The notes under the pieces: generated by a model | Seen by the model: the letters and a program-made list of their open reading frames with translations, nothing else | Database searches by the model: none | What the model was told of the DNA's origin: nothing | Assembly: GCA_016292255.1 (NCBI GenBank) | Contig: JAEEZZ010000148.1 | Span: 1 to 62,415 of the forward strand | Length of the DNA: 62,415 bases | Source of the DNA: Oscillospiraceae bacterium | Lineage (GTDB): Bacteria; Bacillota; Clostridia; Oscillospirales; Oscillospiraceae | Reading direction: 5' to 3' | Part shown: positions 9,207 through 18,079 of the stretch, piece by piece | Numbering within the stretch: position 1 is the first letter of the stretch | Layout of the letters: the number at the start of each line of letters is the position of its first letter | Position numbers and translations under genes: made by a program

Positions 9207-10655
9207 ATGGAACGCGAAAACATGACCATGCTCTGTGACTACTATGAGCTCACCATGGCAAACGGCTATTATCTGACCGGAAAGAAGGACACGATCTCCT
9301 ATTTTGACGTCTTCTTCCGCTCGATCCCGGACAAGGGGGGCTTTGCGATCACAGCTGGTCTTCAGGAAGTGGTGGAGTATATTCAGAACCTTCACTTTAC
9401 GGAGGAGGATATCTCCTATCTGCGATCCAAAAACCTCTTTGACGAGGGTTTTTTGGACTATCTGCGCGGCTTCCGCTTCACCGGGGACCTCTGGGCCATT
9501 CCCGAGGGAACGCCGGTATTCCCCAATGAACCGATCCTGACCGTCCGTGCTCCCGCCATGGAGGCACAGTTCATTGAAACCTACGTATTGCTGGCGCTCA
9601 ACCATCAGAGTCTGATCGCCACCAAGGCCAACCGGATCGTCCGGGCTGCTGAGGGCAGGACCGTGCTGGAGTTCGGCTCCCGCCGCGCCCAGGGGGCCAG
9701 CGCCGCCATCAACGGAGCCCGCGCCTGCTACATCGGCGGCGTCAACGGCACCGCCTGCACCATTTCCGACGAGCGCTACGGCGTTCCCGCGGGCGGCACC
9801 ATGGCGCATTCCTGGGTGCAGATGTTCGATTCCCAGTATGAGGCCTTCAAAAAGTACTGCGAGATCTACCCCAACAACGCCGTCCTGCTGGTGGATACCT
9901 ACAACACCCTGCGCTCCGGCATCCCCGATGCCATTCGGGCCTTCAACGAGGTGCTCAAGCCCCTGGGGATCAAAAAGTGCGGCATCCGCATCGACTCCGG
10001 CGATATGGCCTACCTGACCCGTAAGGCCCGGGAAATGCTGGACGAGGCAGGCTGGACAGAGTGCAAGATCTCCGTCTCGAACTCCATGGACGAGTACCTC
10101 ATTAAGGATATTCTGAACCAGGGCGCGCAGATCGACCTGTTCGGCGTCGGAGAGAGAATGATAACGGCAAAATCCGAGCCGGTTTTCGGCGGCGTCTACA
10201 AGGTCTGTGCCGTGGAGGACGAACAGGGGAAGATCATTCCCAAGATCAAGGTCAGCGAGAACGTGGGCAAGATCACCAATCCCCACTACAAGAAGGTCTG
10301 GCGCTTCTATGGCCGGGATACCGGCAAGGCCATCGCGGACTATCTGAGCCTCTACGACGAGACGGTGGACGACAGCGGCGACTTTGAGATCTTTGATCCC
10401 GAAAACGTCTGGAAGCGGAAGGTGGTCTACGATTTCGAGGCCAAGGAGCTCCAGGTCCCCATCTTCCGGAAGGGCGAGCTGGTCTACGATCTGCCCAGCC
10501 TGGAGCAGATCCGCGCCTACTGTGCCCAGCAGGTGGATACCCTCTGGGACGAGGTCAAGCGTTTTGACAATCCCCACAGCTACTATGTGGATCTGAGCCA
10601 GAGGCTCTGGGATATCAAGCAGATGATGCTGCTGGAAGCAGGCGGAAGGCTGTAA
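9207..10655 (+). CDS. pncB: Nicotinate phosphoribosyltransferase
   Basis: The 482-residue enzyme joins nicotinate to PRPP in the Preiss-Handler NAD salvage route. N-terminal LCDYYELTMANGYY, the substrate segment EFGSRRAQG near residue 155 and the phosphate-binding part with RIDSGDMAYLTRKARE near 265 are family features. It begins two bases after the DivIVA-like gene, with a ribosome site inside that gene. Together with nadK in the same run it gives two NAD(P) metabolism genes close together. A strong terminator follows. Confidence 0.93.
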   Translation: MERENMTMLCDYYELTMANGYYLTGKKDTISYFDVFFRSIPDKGGFAITAGLQEVVEYIQNLHFTEEDISYLRSKNLFDEGFLDYLRGFRFTGDLWAIPEGTPVFPNEPILTVRAPAMEAQFIETYVLLALNHQSLIATKANRIVRAAEGRTVLEFGSRRAQGASAAINGARACYIGGVNGTACTISDERYGVPAGGTMAHSWVQMFDSQYEAFKKYCEIYPNNAVLLVDTYNTLRSGIPDAIRAFNEVLKPLGIKKCGIRIDSGDMAYLTRKAREMLDEAGWTECKISVSNSMDEYLIKDILNQGAQIDLFGVGERMITAKSEPVFGGVYKVCAVEDEQGKIIPKIKVSENVGKITNPHYKKVWRFYGRDTGKAIADYLSLYDETVDDSGDFEIFDPENVWKRKVVYDFEAKELQVPIFRKGELVYDLPSLEQIRAYCAQQVDTLWDEVKRFDNPHSYYVDLSQRLWDIKQMMLLEAGGRL

Positions 10656-10691
10656 GAAGCGCTTTCTGGCCTACGGCGTCAAACGAACAAA

Positions 10692-10724
10692 AAAGGGAGC
10701 CTGCCGCACGCAGGCTCCCTTTTA
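10692..10724. terminator. Bidirectional intrinsic terminator
   Basis: A 12-bp near-perfect stem AAAGGGAGCCTG / CAGGCTCCCTTT with a seven-base loop, flanked by A-run on the left and T-run on the right, so it can end pncB transcription and the converging minus-strand acetyltransferase gene. Confidence 0.9.
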
Positions 10725-10751
10725 ATATGCAGTTCACGTTGCCACATAGAT

Positions 10752-11660
10752 TTACCTTCGGAAAAATGTATAGTGCCGGGCTTTTTCAAATCCCAGCTTC
10801 TCATAAAAGGGAAGATCCGAGATCACATAGGCCTCCCGGGCGCCAAGGGCCCTTGTCCGTGACAGGGCCTCCGTCAGCAGCGCGGCGGCGAGCCCCTTTC
10901 CCCGATGGGCGGGGACCGTGCAGACCGGCTCCACGTAGGCGTAATCCGTATCCGGCCGATACCACACGCAGCAATAGGCCGTCAAAGTGCCGTCCGTGGA
11001 GACAGCGGCGAGGCTCAGATCCCTGTTCAGATGGGGGCGGCGTTGGGGGACGATGGGGTCGTTTTGCAGAAATTCCCCATGATCCGTGCCGTGGTCAAAG
11101 CCTTGCCACAGGAGCCATTGGAAGTCCTCCGAACGCTCCGCCGGATCCAACGCAGCGAAGCCGTATCCCTCCGGCAGCACTGCACGGCGGAGTTTGTCCA
11201 AATCCAGCCGCAGAACGGTTTCACTCTGGTCGTCTGGTGTGAAGCCCGCGGCCTGGGCAGCCGTGATCTCCCTTTGACTGCCATCCCGGAGGGCGATCCC
11301 CAGGCCGGTATCATCCTTCAATTCCCGGTAGGCGTAATCCAGGATCTCCGGGAACAGCGCTTCGTATTCCGGCAGCGCGGCACAGGAGGCCTCGCCGAAA
11401 TACATATCATAGATCGCTGCACCGACGATGCGCCCTTGTTCCCACCAGAGGCCGATAGACCGGATCGCTTGCTTGTCAAATTCCGGGTGCTCCATCATCC
11501 ACTCAAAGCGCGCCCAATTCCAGTTGATATTCTGCTTTTCTTTTTTGTTCAATGCGATCAGAAACGCGCAGACCGCCTCGTAATCCTCCTCCCGATAAGG
11601 GCGGAATTCTGCGGAGGGCAGGGCATTACCGACGCTCAAAGCTGTATCCGGCTGTTTCAT
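10752..11660 (-). CDS. GNAT-family N-acetyltransferase, probably double-domain
   Basis: The 302-residue protein is about twice the length of a single GNAT. The C-terminal half carries a clear acetyl-CoA site (VCTVPAHRGKGLAAALLTEAL) and the usual end (YEKLGFEKARHYTFF). The N-terminal half looks like a degenerate second GNAT fold with no clear acetyl-CoA loop. GAGGG precedes ATG 11660. The substrate is unknown. It lies 15 bases downstream of another acetyltransferase on the same strand, and the two are likely co-transcribed. Confidence 0.8.
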   Translation of the reverse strand: MKQPDTALSVGNALPSAEFRPYREEDYEAVCAFLIALNKKEKQNINWNWARFEWMMEHPEFDKQAIRSIGLWWEQGRIVGAAIYDMYFGEASCAALPEYEALFPEILDYAYRELKDDTGLGIALRDGSQREITAAQAAGFTPDDQSETVLRLDLDKLRRAVLPEGYGFAALDPAERSEDFQWLLWQGFDHGTDHGEFLQNDPIVPQRRPHLNRDLSLAAVSTDGTLTAYCCVWYRPDTDYAYVEPVCTVPAHRGKGLAAALLTEALSRTRALGAREAYVISDLPFYEKLGFEKARHYTFFRR

Positions 11661-11675
11661 TGCAGTTTCCCTCGC

Positions 11676-12308
11676 TTATGAAAAGATTTGTCCCGGCAGG
11701 CGCAGCTTTTCCTTTGGCGGGAAGTTTTGGTCGAAGGCTTCCACGTCCGCGTCGTCCACATAGTAGCCCTGCGGCGTCCGGTACACGCCTGTGACGTCCC
11801 GGAGATAGCCGGGGATCAACTCCTTGCAGAGGAAGAACGAGTCGTCCGCGCCCTTCGGCAGATCGTGATAGCGGATGCCGAAGTTCCGGGCGTAATCAAA
11901 ACCGCTCTTGCCGTAGAAGCCGATGTTGCCCTCAAACAGCACCGCGCCGAAGCCCATGGCAGCCGCATTTTCCAGAGAGTGATCCAGCAGCTTTTTGCCG
12001 TATCCCTGCCGTTTCAGCTCCGGCGTGATGCAGATGGGGCCCATGGTTAGCACAGGGATGAGCTTGCCGTCGTCGGCCTCGATCACCGTTTTCATAAACA
12101 TATTCTGCCCGATCAGCCGCCCGTCCAGCTCCATGACAAAGTCCAGCTCTGCAACAAAGGCCGGATCGTCCCGCAGTACGTGGATCACATAGTGTTCGCT
12201 GCAGCCGGGGCGGTAGACGTTCCAGAACGATTCCCGGATGAGCAGTTCCACCGCTCTGTGCTCGTCCTGCCTCTCCCGGCGAATGACAGCGTTGTTTGTT
12301 TGCGTCAT
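11676..12308 (-). CDS. GNAT-family N-acetyltransferase
   Basis: The 210-residue product has the acetyl-CoA binding loop near residues 93-105 (ITPELKRQGYGKKLLDH) and a typical C-terminal NIGFYGKSGF. The frame is open far upstream, but ATG 12308 is preceded by AGGAGGG and overlaps the stop of the upstream XRE gene as ATGA, so that start is chosen. Proteins of this type in Clostridia act on unknown small molecules. Confidence 0.82.
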   Translation of the reverse strand: MTQTNNAVIRRERQDEHRAVELLIRESFWNVYRPGCSEHYVIHVLRDDPAFVAELDFVMELDGRLIGQNMFMKTVIEADDGKLIPVLTMGPICITPELKRQGYGKKLLDHSLENAAAMGFGAVLFEGNIGFYGKSGFDYARNFGIRYHDLPKGADDSFFLCKELIPGYLRDVTGVYRTPQGYYVDDADVEAFDQNFPPKEKLRLPGQIFS

Positions 12309-12916
12309 GGTAAAACCCTCCTGTTCCAGATCAGCATAGCCTTCACAACTAAAATCGCCAGGCAGAGGATCCCGGCATAAGGCTGCCGGGTCAGAATGAA
12401 AACCGCCGTGCCTGCAACGGACAGCGCCAGCCCGGCCACGAGCCGACGGTGATTCCATACAGGCGTCTCCAGGCGGCTGAGCACGAAGCCGAGGAGCCCG
12501 CTCAGAACTGTCAGACCAATCACAGCCAGAAAGACGGCCTTGATCCACGGGCTGAGCCCGGTGAGCTCAAACAGCGACACGGAGCCGGGCGTTCCCGCCC
12601 CGCTGCCGAAGATGGGCAGAAACAGCAGCAGCGCCAGCATCAGATCCAATGCGTCGCAGACCAGCGAGAGGTATTTGTTCAGGCTTTCCTGCTTCTCCTC
12701 CTTCGCGGCGGAGATGATTTCCTCCGGGCAGATCAGCTCGTCGATGGAAACGGAGAAATAGCGGGAGATCTGCTTCAAAGAGTCCAGGTTGGGATAGCCC
12801 CGCCCGGATTCCCATTTGGAGATGGCCGTCCGGGATACGAACAGCGCTTCCGCCAACTCCTCCTGGGTCAGACCCTTGCCTTTCCGCAGATCCTGCAGCT
12901 TTTCATTGAATTCCAT
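12305..12916 (-). CDS. XRE-family regulator with C-terminal membrane segments
   Basis: The 203-residue protein has an N-terminal helix-turn-helix (about residues 1-60, LTQEELAEALFVSRTAISKWE), a short linker, and four hydrophobic stretches in the C-terminal half (near 90-110, 125-150, 157-175 and 180-197). Membrane-tethered XRE regulators are common in Firmicutes and often control adjacent genes; control of this small operon is inferred. AAGGAGG lies just before ATG 12916. It overlaps the PAP2 gene by 14 bases and the acetyltransferase gene by four, so the three are tightly coupled. Confidence 0.85.
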   Translation of the reverse strand: MEFNEKLQDLRKGKGLTQEELAEALFVSRTAISKWESGRGYPNLDSLKQISRYFSVSIDELICPEEIISAAKEEKQESLNKYLSLVCDALDLMLALLLFLPIFGSGAGTPGSVSLFELTGLSPWIKAVFLAVIGLTVLSGLLGFVLSRLETPVWNHRRLVAGLALSVAGTAVFILTRQPYAGILCLAILVVKAMLIWNRRVLP

Positions 12917-13580
12917 GGTTCCTCCTTTTGCCGTCCACGGCTCGGACGGCGGCACGGTAGAGGAGAAAAAGTCCCGCGCTGAGCAGAACGGAAGCGATAA
13001 TGTCCGTTGCCCAATGCACGCCGGCAATCAGCCGCCCCAGCACCATGAACGCCGAAAACCCGGCGGCAAACCATACGGCGGACTTCCGAAGCAGCGGGCT
13101 TTGCACCCGCCTATCCGTCTGGAACCAAAGCGTAGGCATGACGCTCAGCACCAGCAGGGTAGTGGACGAGGGATAGGACGCCTCCAGGTGCCCCTCAATC
13201 AAGATCGGACGGTAGTTGATGGGAATCATCTCAAAAATCAGATACGCCGCGATAACCAGAATATAATACCCACCCAGCAGGATCAGATCCCCGTCGACCC
13301 GGAGCAGACTTTTTCGCCGAATAAGCTGCACAAGTCCAACGACGCCGAAGCCCATGCAAATAATGATCGGAACGAGCCCGAGCCAGTCTGTTATCGTGTA
13401 GAGGCCCATGTGTACGCCGCTCAAGCGGTGGAACCACAGGTTGAACGCCGCAAACCCGACCTCCGTTCCGTTGGGCCCCGCAGCCTGTACGTCAATCCGC
13501 CGGATTAGAGCCGTCCATAGCGCGAAGGCCAGCAGCAGTCCGATCCCGACCCACAGGTCATTTTTTGTGTGTTGCTTCAT
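12903..13580 (-). CDS. PAP2-like membrane phosphatase, atypical active site
   Basis: The 225-residue protein has about six hydrophobic segments and the PAP2 lipid-phosphatase layout: YRP near residue 130, a PSS segment, and GRLIAGVHWATDI near 190. The second motif reads YPSSTTLL, so the histidine of the usual PSGH is absent, while the motif-three histidine and aspartate are present. Activity is therefore uncertain. ATG 13580 is chosen because GGAAGGAAC precedes it; the frame extends 14 codons further. It is first in an operon with the XRE regulator and an acetyltransferase. Confidence 0.78.
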   Translation of the reverse strand: MKQHTKNDLWVGIGLLLAFALWTALIRRIDVQAAGPNGTEVGFAAFNLWFHRLSGVHMGLYTITDWLGLVPIIICMGFGVVGLVQLIRRKSLLRVDGDLILLGGYYILVIAAYLIFEMIPINYRPILIEGHLEASYPSSTTLLVLSVMPTLWFQTDRRVQSPLLRKSAVWFAAGFSAFMVLGRLIAGVHWATDIIASVLLSAGLFLLYRAAVRAVDGKRRNHGIQ

Positions 13581-13700
13581 GTTCCTTCCACCTTTCCGTT
13601 TCAGCTGTGCATAGCGTAGCACAGCGCCGGAAAAAAGAAAAGAGCCGCGTCGTCACACCCGTGACACGAAGCGTGTCACGCCGCCTGCCTGCGCTTACCC

Positions 13701-13729
13701 TGTCATTCTGAGCCGCAGGCGAAGAATCC
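13701..13729. repeat. Dispersed repeat, TGTCATTCTGAGC ... GAAGAATCC type
   Basis: The same two blocks, TGTCATTCTGAGC and GAAGAATCC, recur at 22930-22967 with a longer GC-rich middle. It is an intergenic dispersed repeat, and a palindrome GTGACACGAAGCGTGTCAC lies just to its left. Confidence 0.6.
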
Positions 13730-13740
13730 GTATGATTCCA

Positions 13741-14571
13741 TCAGGTTTCCGTTCCAGTGATGATGCGCTGGATCTCCCGCGCCATGATCAGATAATAATG
13801 GTACTTGCGGATCTCGTCCCAGTTCCGCTGGGTGCATTTGAATCCGTAGGAGTAGTCCGGCATCTCGTAGGGACTGCGCATGAAGTAGTGGAGCAGGGAT
13901 TCATTGTCGAAAATGACCTCCTGGTCTTCCTTGATCATCCCCGGCAGCCCCAGCAGGTGAGCCGCCAGCTTGCGGCCGGGATCCGTCCAGAGCCTTCTGC
14001 CCAGATTGTGGATCTGCACCGCCCCATCGTTGAGCTGAATGTACATGGAGTTGATGTAGGGGTGATCCTTTATCTGCAAGCGAAGGGTAAAGGTCACCAT
14101 GTAGAGGATGTGGGCCGGGTCGTAGCTGACCTGCTGTCCGTCCACGGTCTGCTTTTCCTCCCGGCTGGTCTGGGTGACGTCGATCTCAAAGTCCTCCACC
14201 TGGTCAAAGTCGATCAGATCCGGCCCCAGGTCGATCACGTCGTCCAGCGATTTGACCTTCCGCTGGGAGCCGAACAGGCCGCTGCTCGTGTCCGGGAAGG
14301 CGACGAATTTCCGCGCCTTGTCGTCGATCAAAATGACGCCGAACTCGCCGAAGACCTTGTCAAAGTGATAGTTTTTCAGCTCCTCGGCCTGACGCTGGCG
14401 GATCTGAAGCTGGTTCTCCAGCTGCTCCCGACTGCTGTTTTTGTAGTCTTCAAACCAGACGGACAGCTTTTTCGTGCATTCCTTGCAGACCTTGCCGTCC
14501 TGGCACTTTTTGTCCAGCAATCCGGTTTTGCCGCCGCAGAGGCAGCAGGCTTCTTTCTTGAACAGAGACAT
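13741..14571 (-). CDS. DUF4428-type zinc-ribbon protein
   Basis: The 276-residue protein begins with a cysteine-rich ribbon (CCLCGGKTGLLDKKC ... VCKEC, about residues 9-33), like DUF4428 proteins of Clostridia. The rest is a soluble alpha/beta domain with no catalytic motif I recognise. The four cysteines suggest one zinc ion. AAGGAG precedes ATG 14571. The gene stands alone between repeats and a divergently oriented repair gene. The function is unknown. Confidence 0.78.
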   Translation of the reverse strand: MSLFKKEACCLCGGKTGLLDKKCQDGKVCKECTKKLSVWFEDYKNSSREQLENQLQIRQRQAEELKNYHFDKVFGEFGVILIDDKARKFVAFPDTSSGLFGSQRKVKSLDDVIDLGPDLIDFDQVEDFEIDVTQTSREEKQTVDGQQVSYDPAHILYMVTFTLRLQIKDHPYINSMYIQLNDGAVQIHNLGRRLWTDPGRKLAAHLLGLPGMIKEDQEVIFDNESLLHYFMRSPYEMPDYSYGFKCTQRNWDEIRKYHYYLIMAREIQRIITGTET

Positions 14572-14797
14572 ATTATTACTCCTTTCTGTTTTTCCCGTAG
14601 GTCAGGCTTCACGATCAGAGGATCCTCCTGCACAGCCGTACAGATCCCACGTTTTTTCAAGGGTCCTGCTTTCCAACTCCATGATACCGCAGAAATGGGA
14701 AAATGTAAAGAAAAGCAGTTTAACTTTGAATCAATTTTTTGCCGCAATAGACTGCAATTCAATCGTGGATTGACTATCTTTTTTTCGACCAATGATG

Positions 14798-14803
14798 TAT
14801 AAT
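14798..14803 (+). promoter_or_regulatory. -10 element TATAAT for the AlkD-like gene
   Basis: A consensus TATAAT sits about 24 bases before the GTG start at 14827. No good -35 is present at 17 bases; a TTGACT occurs 22 bases upstream. Confidence 0.45.
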
Positions 14804-14826
14804 TGCCGTATGGGAGGTGAAACGCG

Positions 14827-15528
14827 GTGACAGAGGATCAAGGGATGATTGATGAGATCAGATCAGAACTATTCCGAATGCAGGATCTCAAATACCGGGA
14901 TTTTCAAAGCAAACTGACTCCGACGGTCGATCCTGCACGTTTTATAGGGGTACGAACGCCCGAACTGAGAAAGCTGGCAAAGCAGTTGGGCAAGCGGGAG
15001 GACGTTGGAGTTTTTCTGAATGCCCTGCCCCATACGTTTTTTGACGAGAACCAGCTTCACGCATTTATCCTTTCGGAAATGAGAGACTATCCGGAATGTA
15101 TGGAGGCGGTCGATGCCTTTTTGCCATACGTCGATAATTGGGCGAGCTGCGACCAAATGTCCCCCAGGATCTTTCGAAAGCACAAACCGGAGCTGCTGGC
15201 GGCGATCCGTCGTTGGATTGCATCCGACCAGACCTATACGGTACGCTTTGGCATCAAGATGCTGATGGATCATTTTCTGGACGAGGATTTCAATATCGAC
15301 TTTTTGAGCATGGCGGCGGATGTACATTCCGGGGAGTATTACGTCCGCATGATGCTTGCCTGGTTTTTTGCTACGGCGCTTGCCAAACAGTATGCGCCCA
15401 CGCTTCCGTTCATCGAAGAACACAGACTCGATCCCTGGACGCATAACAAGACGATCCGGAAAGCAATAGAAAGCGATCGCATCAGCTCCGAACAAAAAGC
15501 GTATCTGCGAGGGCTGAGGAAAGCGTAA
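14827..15528 (+). CDS. DNA alkylation repair protein (AlkD-like HEAT-repeat glycosylase)
   Basis: The 233-residue all-helical protein matches the DNA_alkylation_repair family: GVRTPELRKLAKQLG near residue 40, the motif YVDNWASCDQMSP near 100 and MLAWFFATALAK near 180. AlkD enzymes remove N3- and N7-alkylpurines without base flipping. It starts at GTG 14827 with GGGAGGTG upstream. The family is common in Clostridia as a stand-alone gene. Confidence 0.86.
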   Translation: MTEDQGMIDEIRSELFRMQDLKYRDFQSKLTPTVDPARFIGVRTPELRKLAKQLGKREDVGVFLNALPHTFFDENQLHAFILSEMRDYPECMEAVDAFLPYVDNWASCDQMSPRIFRKHKPELLAAIRRWIASDQTYTVRFGIKMLMDHFLDEDFNIDFLSMAADVHSGEYYVRMMLAWFFATALAKQYAPTLPFIEEHRLDPWTHNKTIRKAIESDRISSEQKAYLRGLRKA

Positions 15529-15603
15529 TCTTTCCAAGAAGGCTGATGGAAGACAAGGAATCAAAAAAGCTGAGTATGGTTTCTGCCAAGCTGAGGAGGA
15601 AAT

Positions 15604-16269
15604 ATGAGCGAGTATGTTTTTATTCAGGACGACTACACCGTCCGCTACAACGACAAGATCGTGGGGTACTACTACGTGATGAGCGACGGGAGTGCCGAAT
15701 ACAGGACGGCCTATGGCAGCCCCTGGGAGATCGAGGCGGAGCTGAATGCGCTGGGCCTTGCAAAGAAGCGTGAAAGCGACAAGGCGTTCCGGCCATTTAC
15801 GGAGCTGATCCGGGACGAAAACCGGGTGCCGGGACGGAGGCAGATCCTTTACCGCAGCGGGCCGGTCTTGCTGGAGCGGAAGTCCAGGCAGACAGGGGAG
15901 CGGTACTCCGTCTACCGCCGTAACGCGGAGAAGAATGAGCCCGACTATTCCCCCCTGCCCCACGACGCCCCCCATCGGGAGGGGCCGAAGACCCCGGAAG
16001 GGATGCGGGAGTGGGCGTCCTGGTACGCTTTCAACAAGATGGACGACGGCACCTACGAAGCCGAGCTGGATGAGGCCTGGTGCTGGGGCGGAGGCCACAA
16101 CGACGGCGGCACCATCCACAGGGAGATCCCGGAGGAATGGTTCGCGCTGCCCTACGAGGAATTCCTGGAAAACGTCGTCACCCTCGCCGCTGCGGCCCAC
16201 TACGGCTTCACCTCGGAGATGCTCCTGGAAAAGAAAGGGCTCAGGGAATTCTTGGGCTATGATAAATAG
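15604..16269 (+). CDS. Uncharacterised protein
   Basis: The 221-residue soluble protein is rich in aromatic and charged residues (FIQDDYTVRYNDKIVGYYY at the start; WCWGGGHNDGG near 160). There is no signal peptide, no membrane segment and no motif that I recognise. GAGGAGGAAAT directly precedes the ATG, so it is well expressed at the translational level. It follows the AlkD-like gene by 75 bases and may share its transcript. Confidence 0.75.
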   Translation: MSEYVFIQDDYTVRYNDKIVGYYYVMSDGSAEYRTAYGSPWEIEAELNALGLAKKRESDKAFRPFTELIRDENRVPGRRQILYRSGPVLLERKSRQTGERYSVYRRNAEKNEPDYSPLPHDAPHREGPKTPEGMREWASWYAFNKMDDGTYEAELDEAWCWGGGHNDGGTIHREIPEEWFALPYEEFLENVVTLAAAAHYGFTSEMLLEKKGLREFLGYDK

Positions 16270-16296
16270 CGGCAGGGGAAATGCCTTTTTCTCTTG

Positions 16297-17151
16297 TTAA
16301 ATGATCGTCTCCCTAAGCTCAGCAGGCAGCGCGGGCACGGCTCCAAGCTGGGTCACAACGTAGTCGGACAGCAGCGTTGCCGCGGCCAGGGATGCCTCGA
16401 TCCCGTCCCCCTTCAACAGGTGGTGCAGGTAACAGGCACCGAAGGCGTCCCCCGCGCCGACGGTGGAAACGGCCTTTGCCGCGGGCCTCGGGGAGCGGAA
16501 GAAACCCTTTTCCCGGTCCCGCACGGCAGAGCCGTCCCGATCGAGGGTCAAGACGACTTGACGCAGGGATGGATAGCGCGTAAGCAACTCCGCTGTGCAG
16601 CGCTCGGGGTCGGCGCAGGGAAGGATCGCAGGGGCCTCTTCCCGGGATAATTTCAAAATCGTGGCCCCTGCGATGCTCTGCTCAATGATTTCCGGGCTGT
16701 AAAAGGGCTTGCGGAGGTTGACGTCACAGAAGACCTCCCGGTACTTCCCTTTGAGCAGCGCACGGAGGCTGGCACGGGAAACTGCTGAGCGCTGGGCCAG
16801 TGTGCCGAAGCAGAGAACGTCGTATTTTGTATCCATGCAGGGCGCGGGGATATAGTCGTAGGCAGTATCCTGAGCCAGATCGTAGGATGGGACCCCGTCC
16901 TGCAGCGTCACCCGGCAATAGCCGGTGGGCTTGGAGAGCACCGCCGTGTAAGTGATCCCGATCTGTTTTTTCCGCAGCTCCTCAAGGGCCGAGATCCCCA
17001 GCGCGTCGTCTCCCACAGCGGAGACGAGATCCACGGTTTCCCCCAGAGATGCCAGGTGCGCCGCAAAATTGAAGGGCGCCCCGCCGATCTCGGTCTTTTC
17101 CCCAAAGAGGTCGTAGAGTACCTCACCGAAAACCAATATTTTGCTTTCCAT
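16297..17151 (-). CDS. PfkB-family carbohydrate kinase, probably fructokinase
   Basis: The 284-residue ribokinase-fold enzyme has the N-terminal signature GGAPFNFAAHLASLG near residue 24 and the catalytic VGAGDAFGACYLHHLL near 240, in which Asp is the catalytic base. It lies 17 bases downstream of a D-lyxose/mannose isomerase gene. Together they fit a route from mannose to fructose to fructose 6-phosphate (or lyxose to xylulose to its phosphate). Substrate specificity cannot be read from the sequence. Confidence 0.87.
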   Translation of the reverse strand: MESKILVFGEVLYDLFGEKTEIGGAPFNFAAHLASLGETVDLVSAVGDDALGISALEELRKKQIGITYTAVLSKPTGYCRVTLQDGVPSYDLAQDTAYDYIPAPCMDTKYDVLCFGTLAQRSAVSRASLRALLKGKYREVFCDVNLRKPFYSPEIIEQSIAGATILKLSREEAPAILPCADPERCTAELLTRYPSLRQVVLTLDRDGSAVRDREKGFFRSPRPAAKAVSTVGAGDAFGACYLHHLLKGDGIEASLAAATLLSDYVVTQLGAVPALPAELRETII

Positions 17152-17168
17152 TTGAGATCAGCCCTCCG

Positions 17169-17849
17169 CTATTTCGCCGCGGGATACTCGTTGCAGAGCA
17201 GGCGGTAGGGGAGCTCGTCCTCCTCTATTTTCGGGAATCTGCCCATATCCTCGTAGAAGCGGTTGTCGCAGTTGTCGTCGTTGACCTTGGACACTTCACC
17301 GATCAGCACCTTGCCGCTTCCTTTCTCCGCCCAAAAGGCGTGGTAGAGCCGGGGCGTAAGGGTAATACTCTCGCCGGGCTTCAGCACCAGCTTGGTACCG
17401 GCAGGCAGAACGCGCACGCGTCCGTCGGTGCTGACCGTCACAGGCGTGTCGGAAAGCCCTTCGTTTTCGTCGCTGTTATACAGCTCGATCACGAGATTCC
17501 CGCCGCCGCGGTTGATGATGTCCTCCGTCTTGCTGAAATGAAAGTGCATCGGGCTGTACTGATCCTCTTCGGAAATGAGAAGCTTTTCCGCGTAGGTCTT
17601 GGGGCAGTCCGGGTCGCCGAATTTGCCGTTGCGGATGGTGAACAGGAAGAGGCCGATTTTGCGGAAATCGCCCCTGCCGTAGTCGGTAACGTCCCAGCCC
17701 AGCATACGCTGGCGAATTTCGTCGAATTCGTGTCCCTTCTCCTTCCACGCCTCCGGCGTAAAGTCGGCAAAGGGTGGGAGGTGGAAGCCCATCTTCTGGA
17801 TGAAGCGTTCGTTTTCCCGGATAAGTGCGTTGATCTCAGATCGTTTCAA
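17169..17849 (-). CDS. D-lyxose/D-mannose ketol-isomerase
   Basis: The 226-residue cupin-type enzyme has the metal ligands in SPMHFHFSKTEDI (two His and a Glu, near residues 100-110) and in LYHAFWAEKGSG (His near 170). The length matches bacterial D-lyxose isomerases. These enzymes interconvert D-lyxose with D-xylulose and D-mannose with D-fructose. It is first in an operon with the PfkB kinase. Confidence 0.88.
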   Translation of the reverse strand: MKRSEINALIRENERFIQKMGFHLPPFADFTPEAWKEKGHEFDEIRQRMLGWDVTDYGRGDFRKIGLFLFTIRNGKFGDPDCPKTYAEKLLISEEDQYSPMHFHFSKTEDIINRGGGNLVIELYNSDENEGLSDTPVTVSTDGRVRVLPAGTKLVLKPGESITLTPRLYHAFWAEKGSGKVLIGEVSKVNDDNCDNRFYEDMGRFPKIEEDELPYRLLCNEYPAAK

Positions 17850-17967
17850 CGGATTTTCCTCACTTTCGTTGCGCTTGTGTCGCTATCATAGCATGACAGA
17901 TCACGGAAAACAAGGTTTCTTTCGCAAAAAACGTTGGCAGTAGAGAAAGAAATAAAACGGAAACGAA

Positions 17968-18006
17968 ACCCCCTCGCCGCAGGCAATTCGACCTGCGGCG
18001 AGGGGT
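17968..18006 (-). terminator. Intrinsic terminator of the P-loop kinase-like gene
   Basis: A stem of about 15 bp (ACCCCCTCGCCGCAGG / CCTGCGGCGAGGGGT) with an eight-base loop; on the minus strand it is followed by a T-rich GGTTTCGTTT. The whole block, including the flanking AATAAAACGGAAA, is similar to 21718-21768. Confidence 0.75.
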
Positions 18007-18079
18007 AATTTGCGTCAAAAAATCACGTTCCCTCTGATGGATCCAGCTGCGACGTTCACCACCTTATGAAAGCATCGAG

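Noticed and set aside
7922-9229. 435-codon minus-strand frame across the DivIVA-like gene
   Set aside because: Leucine/glutamine-rich mirror of the coiled coil; not a gene.
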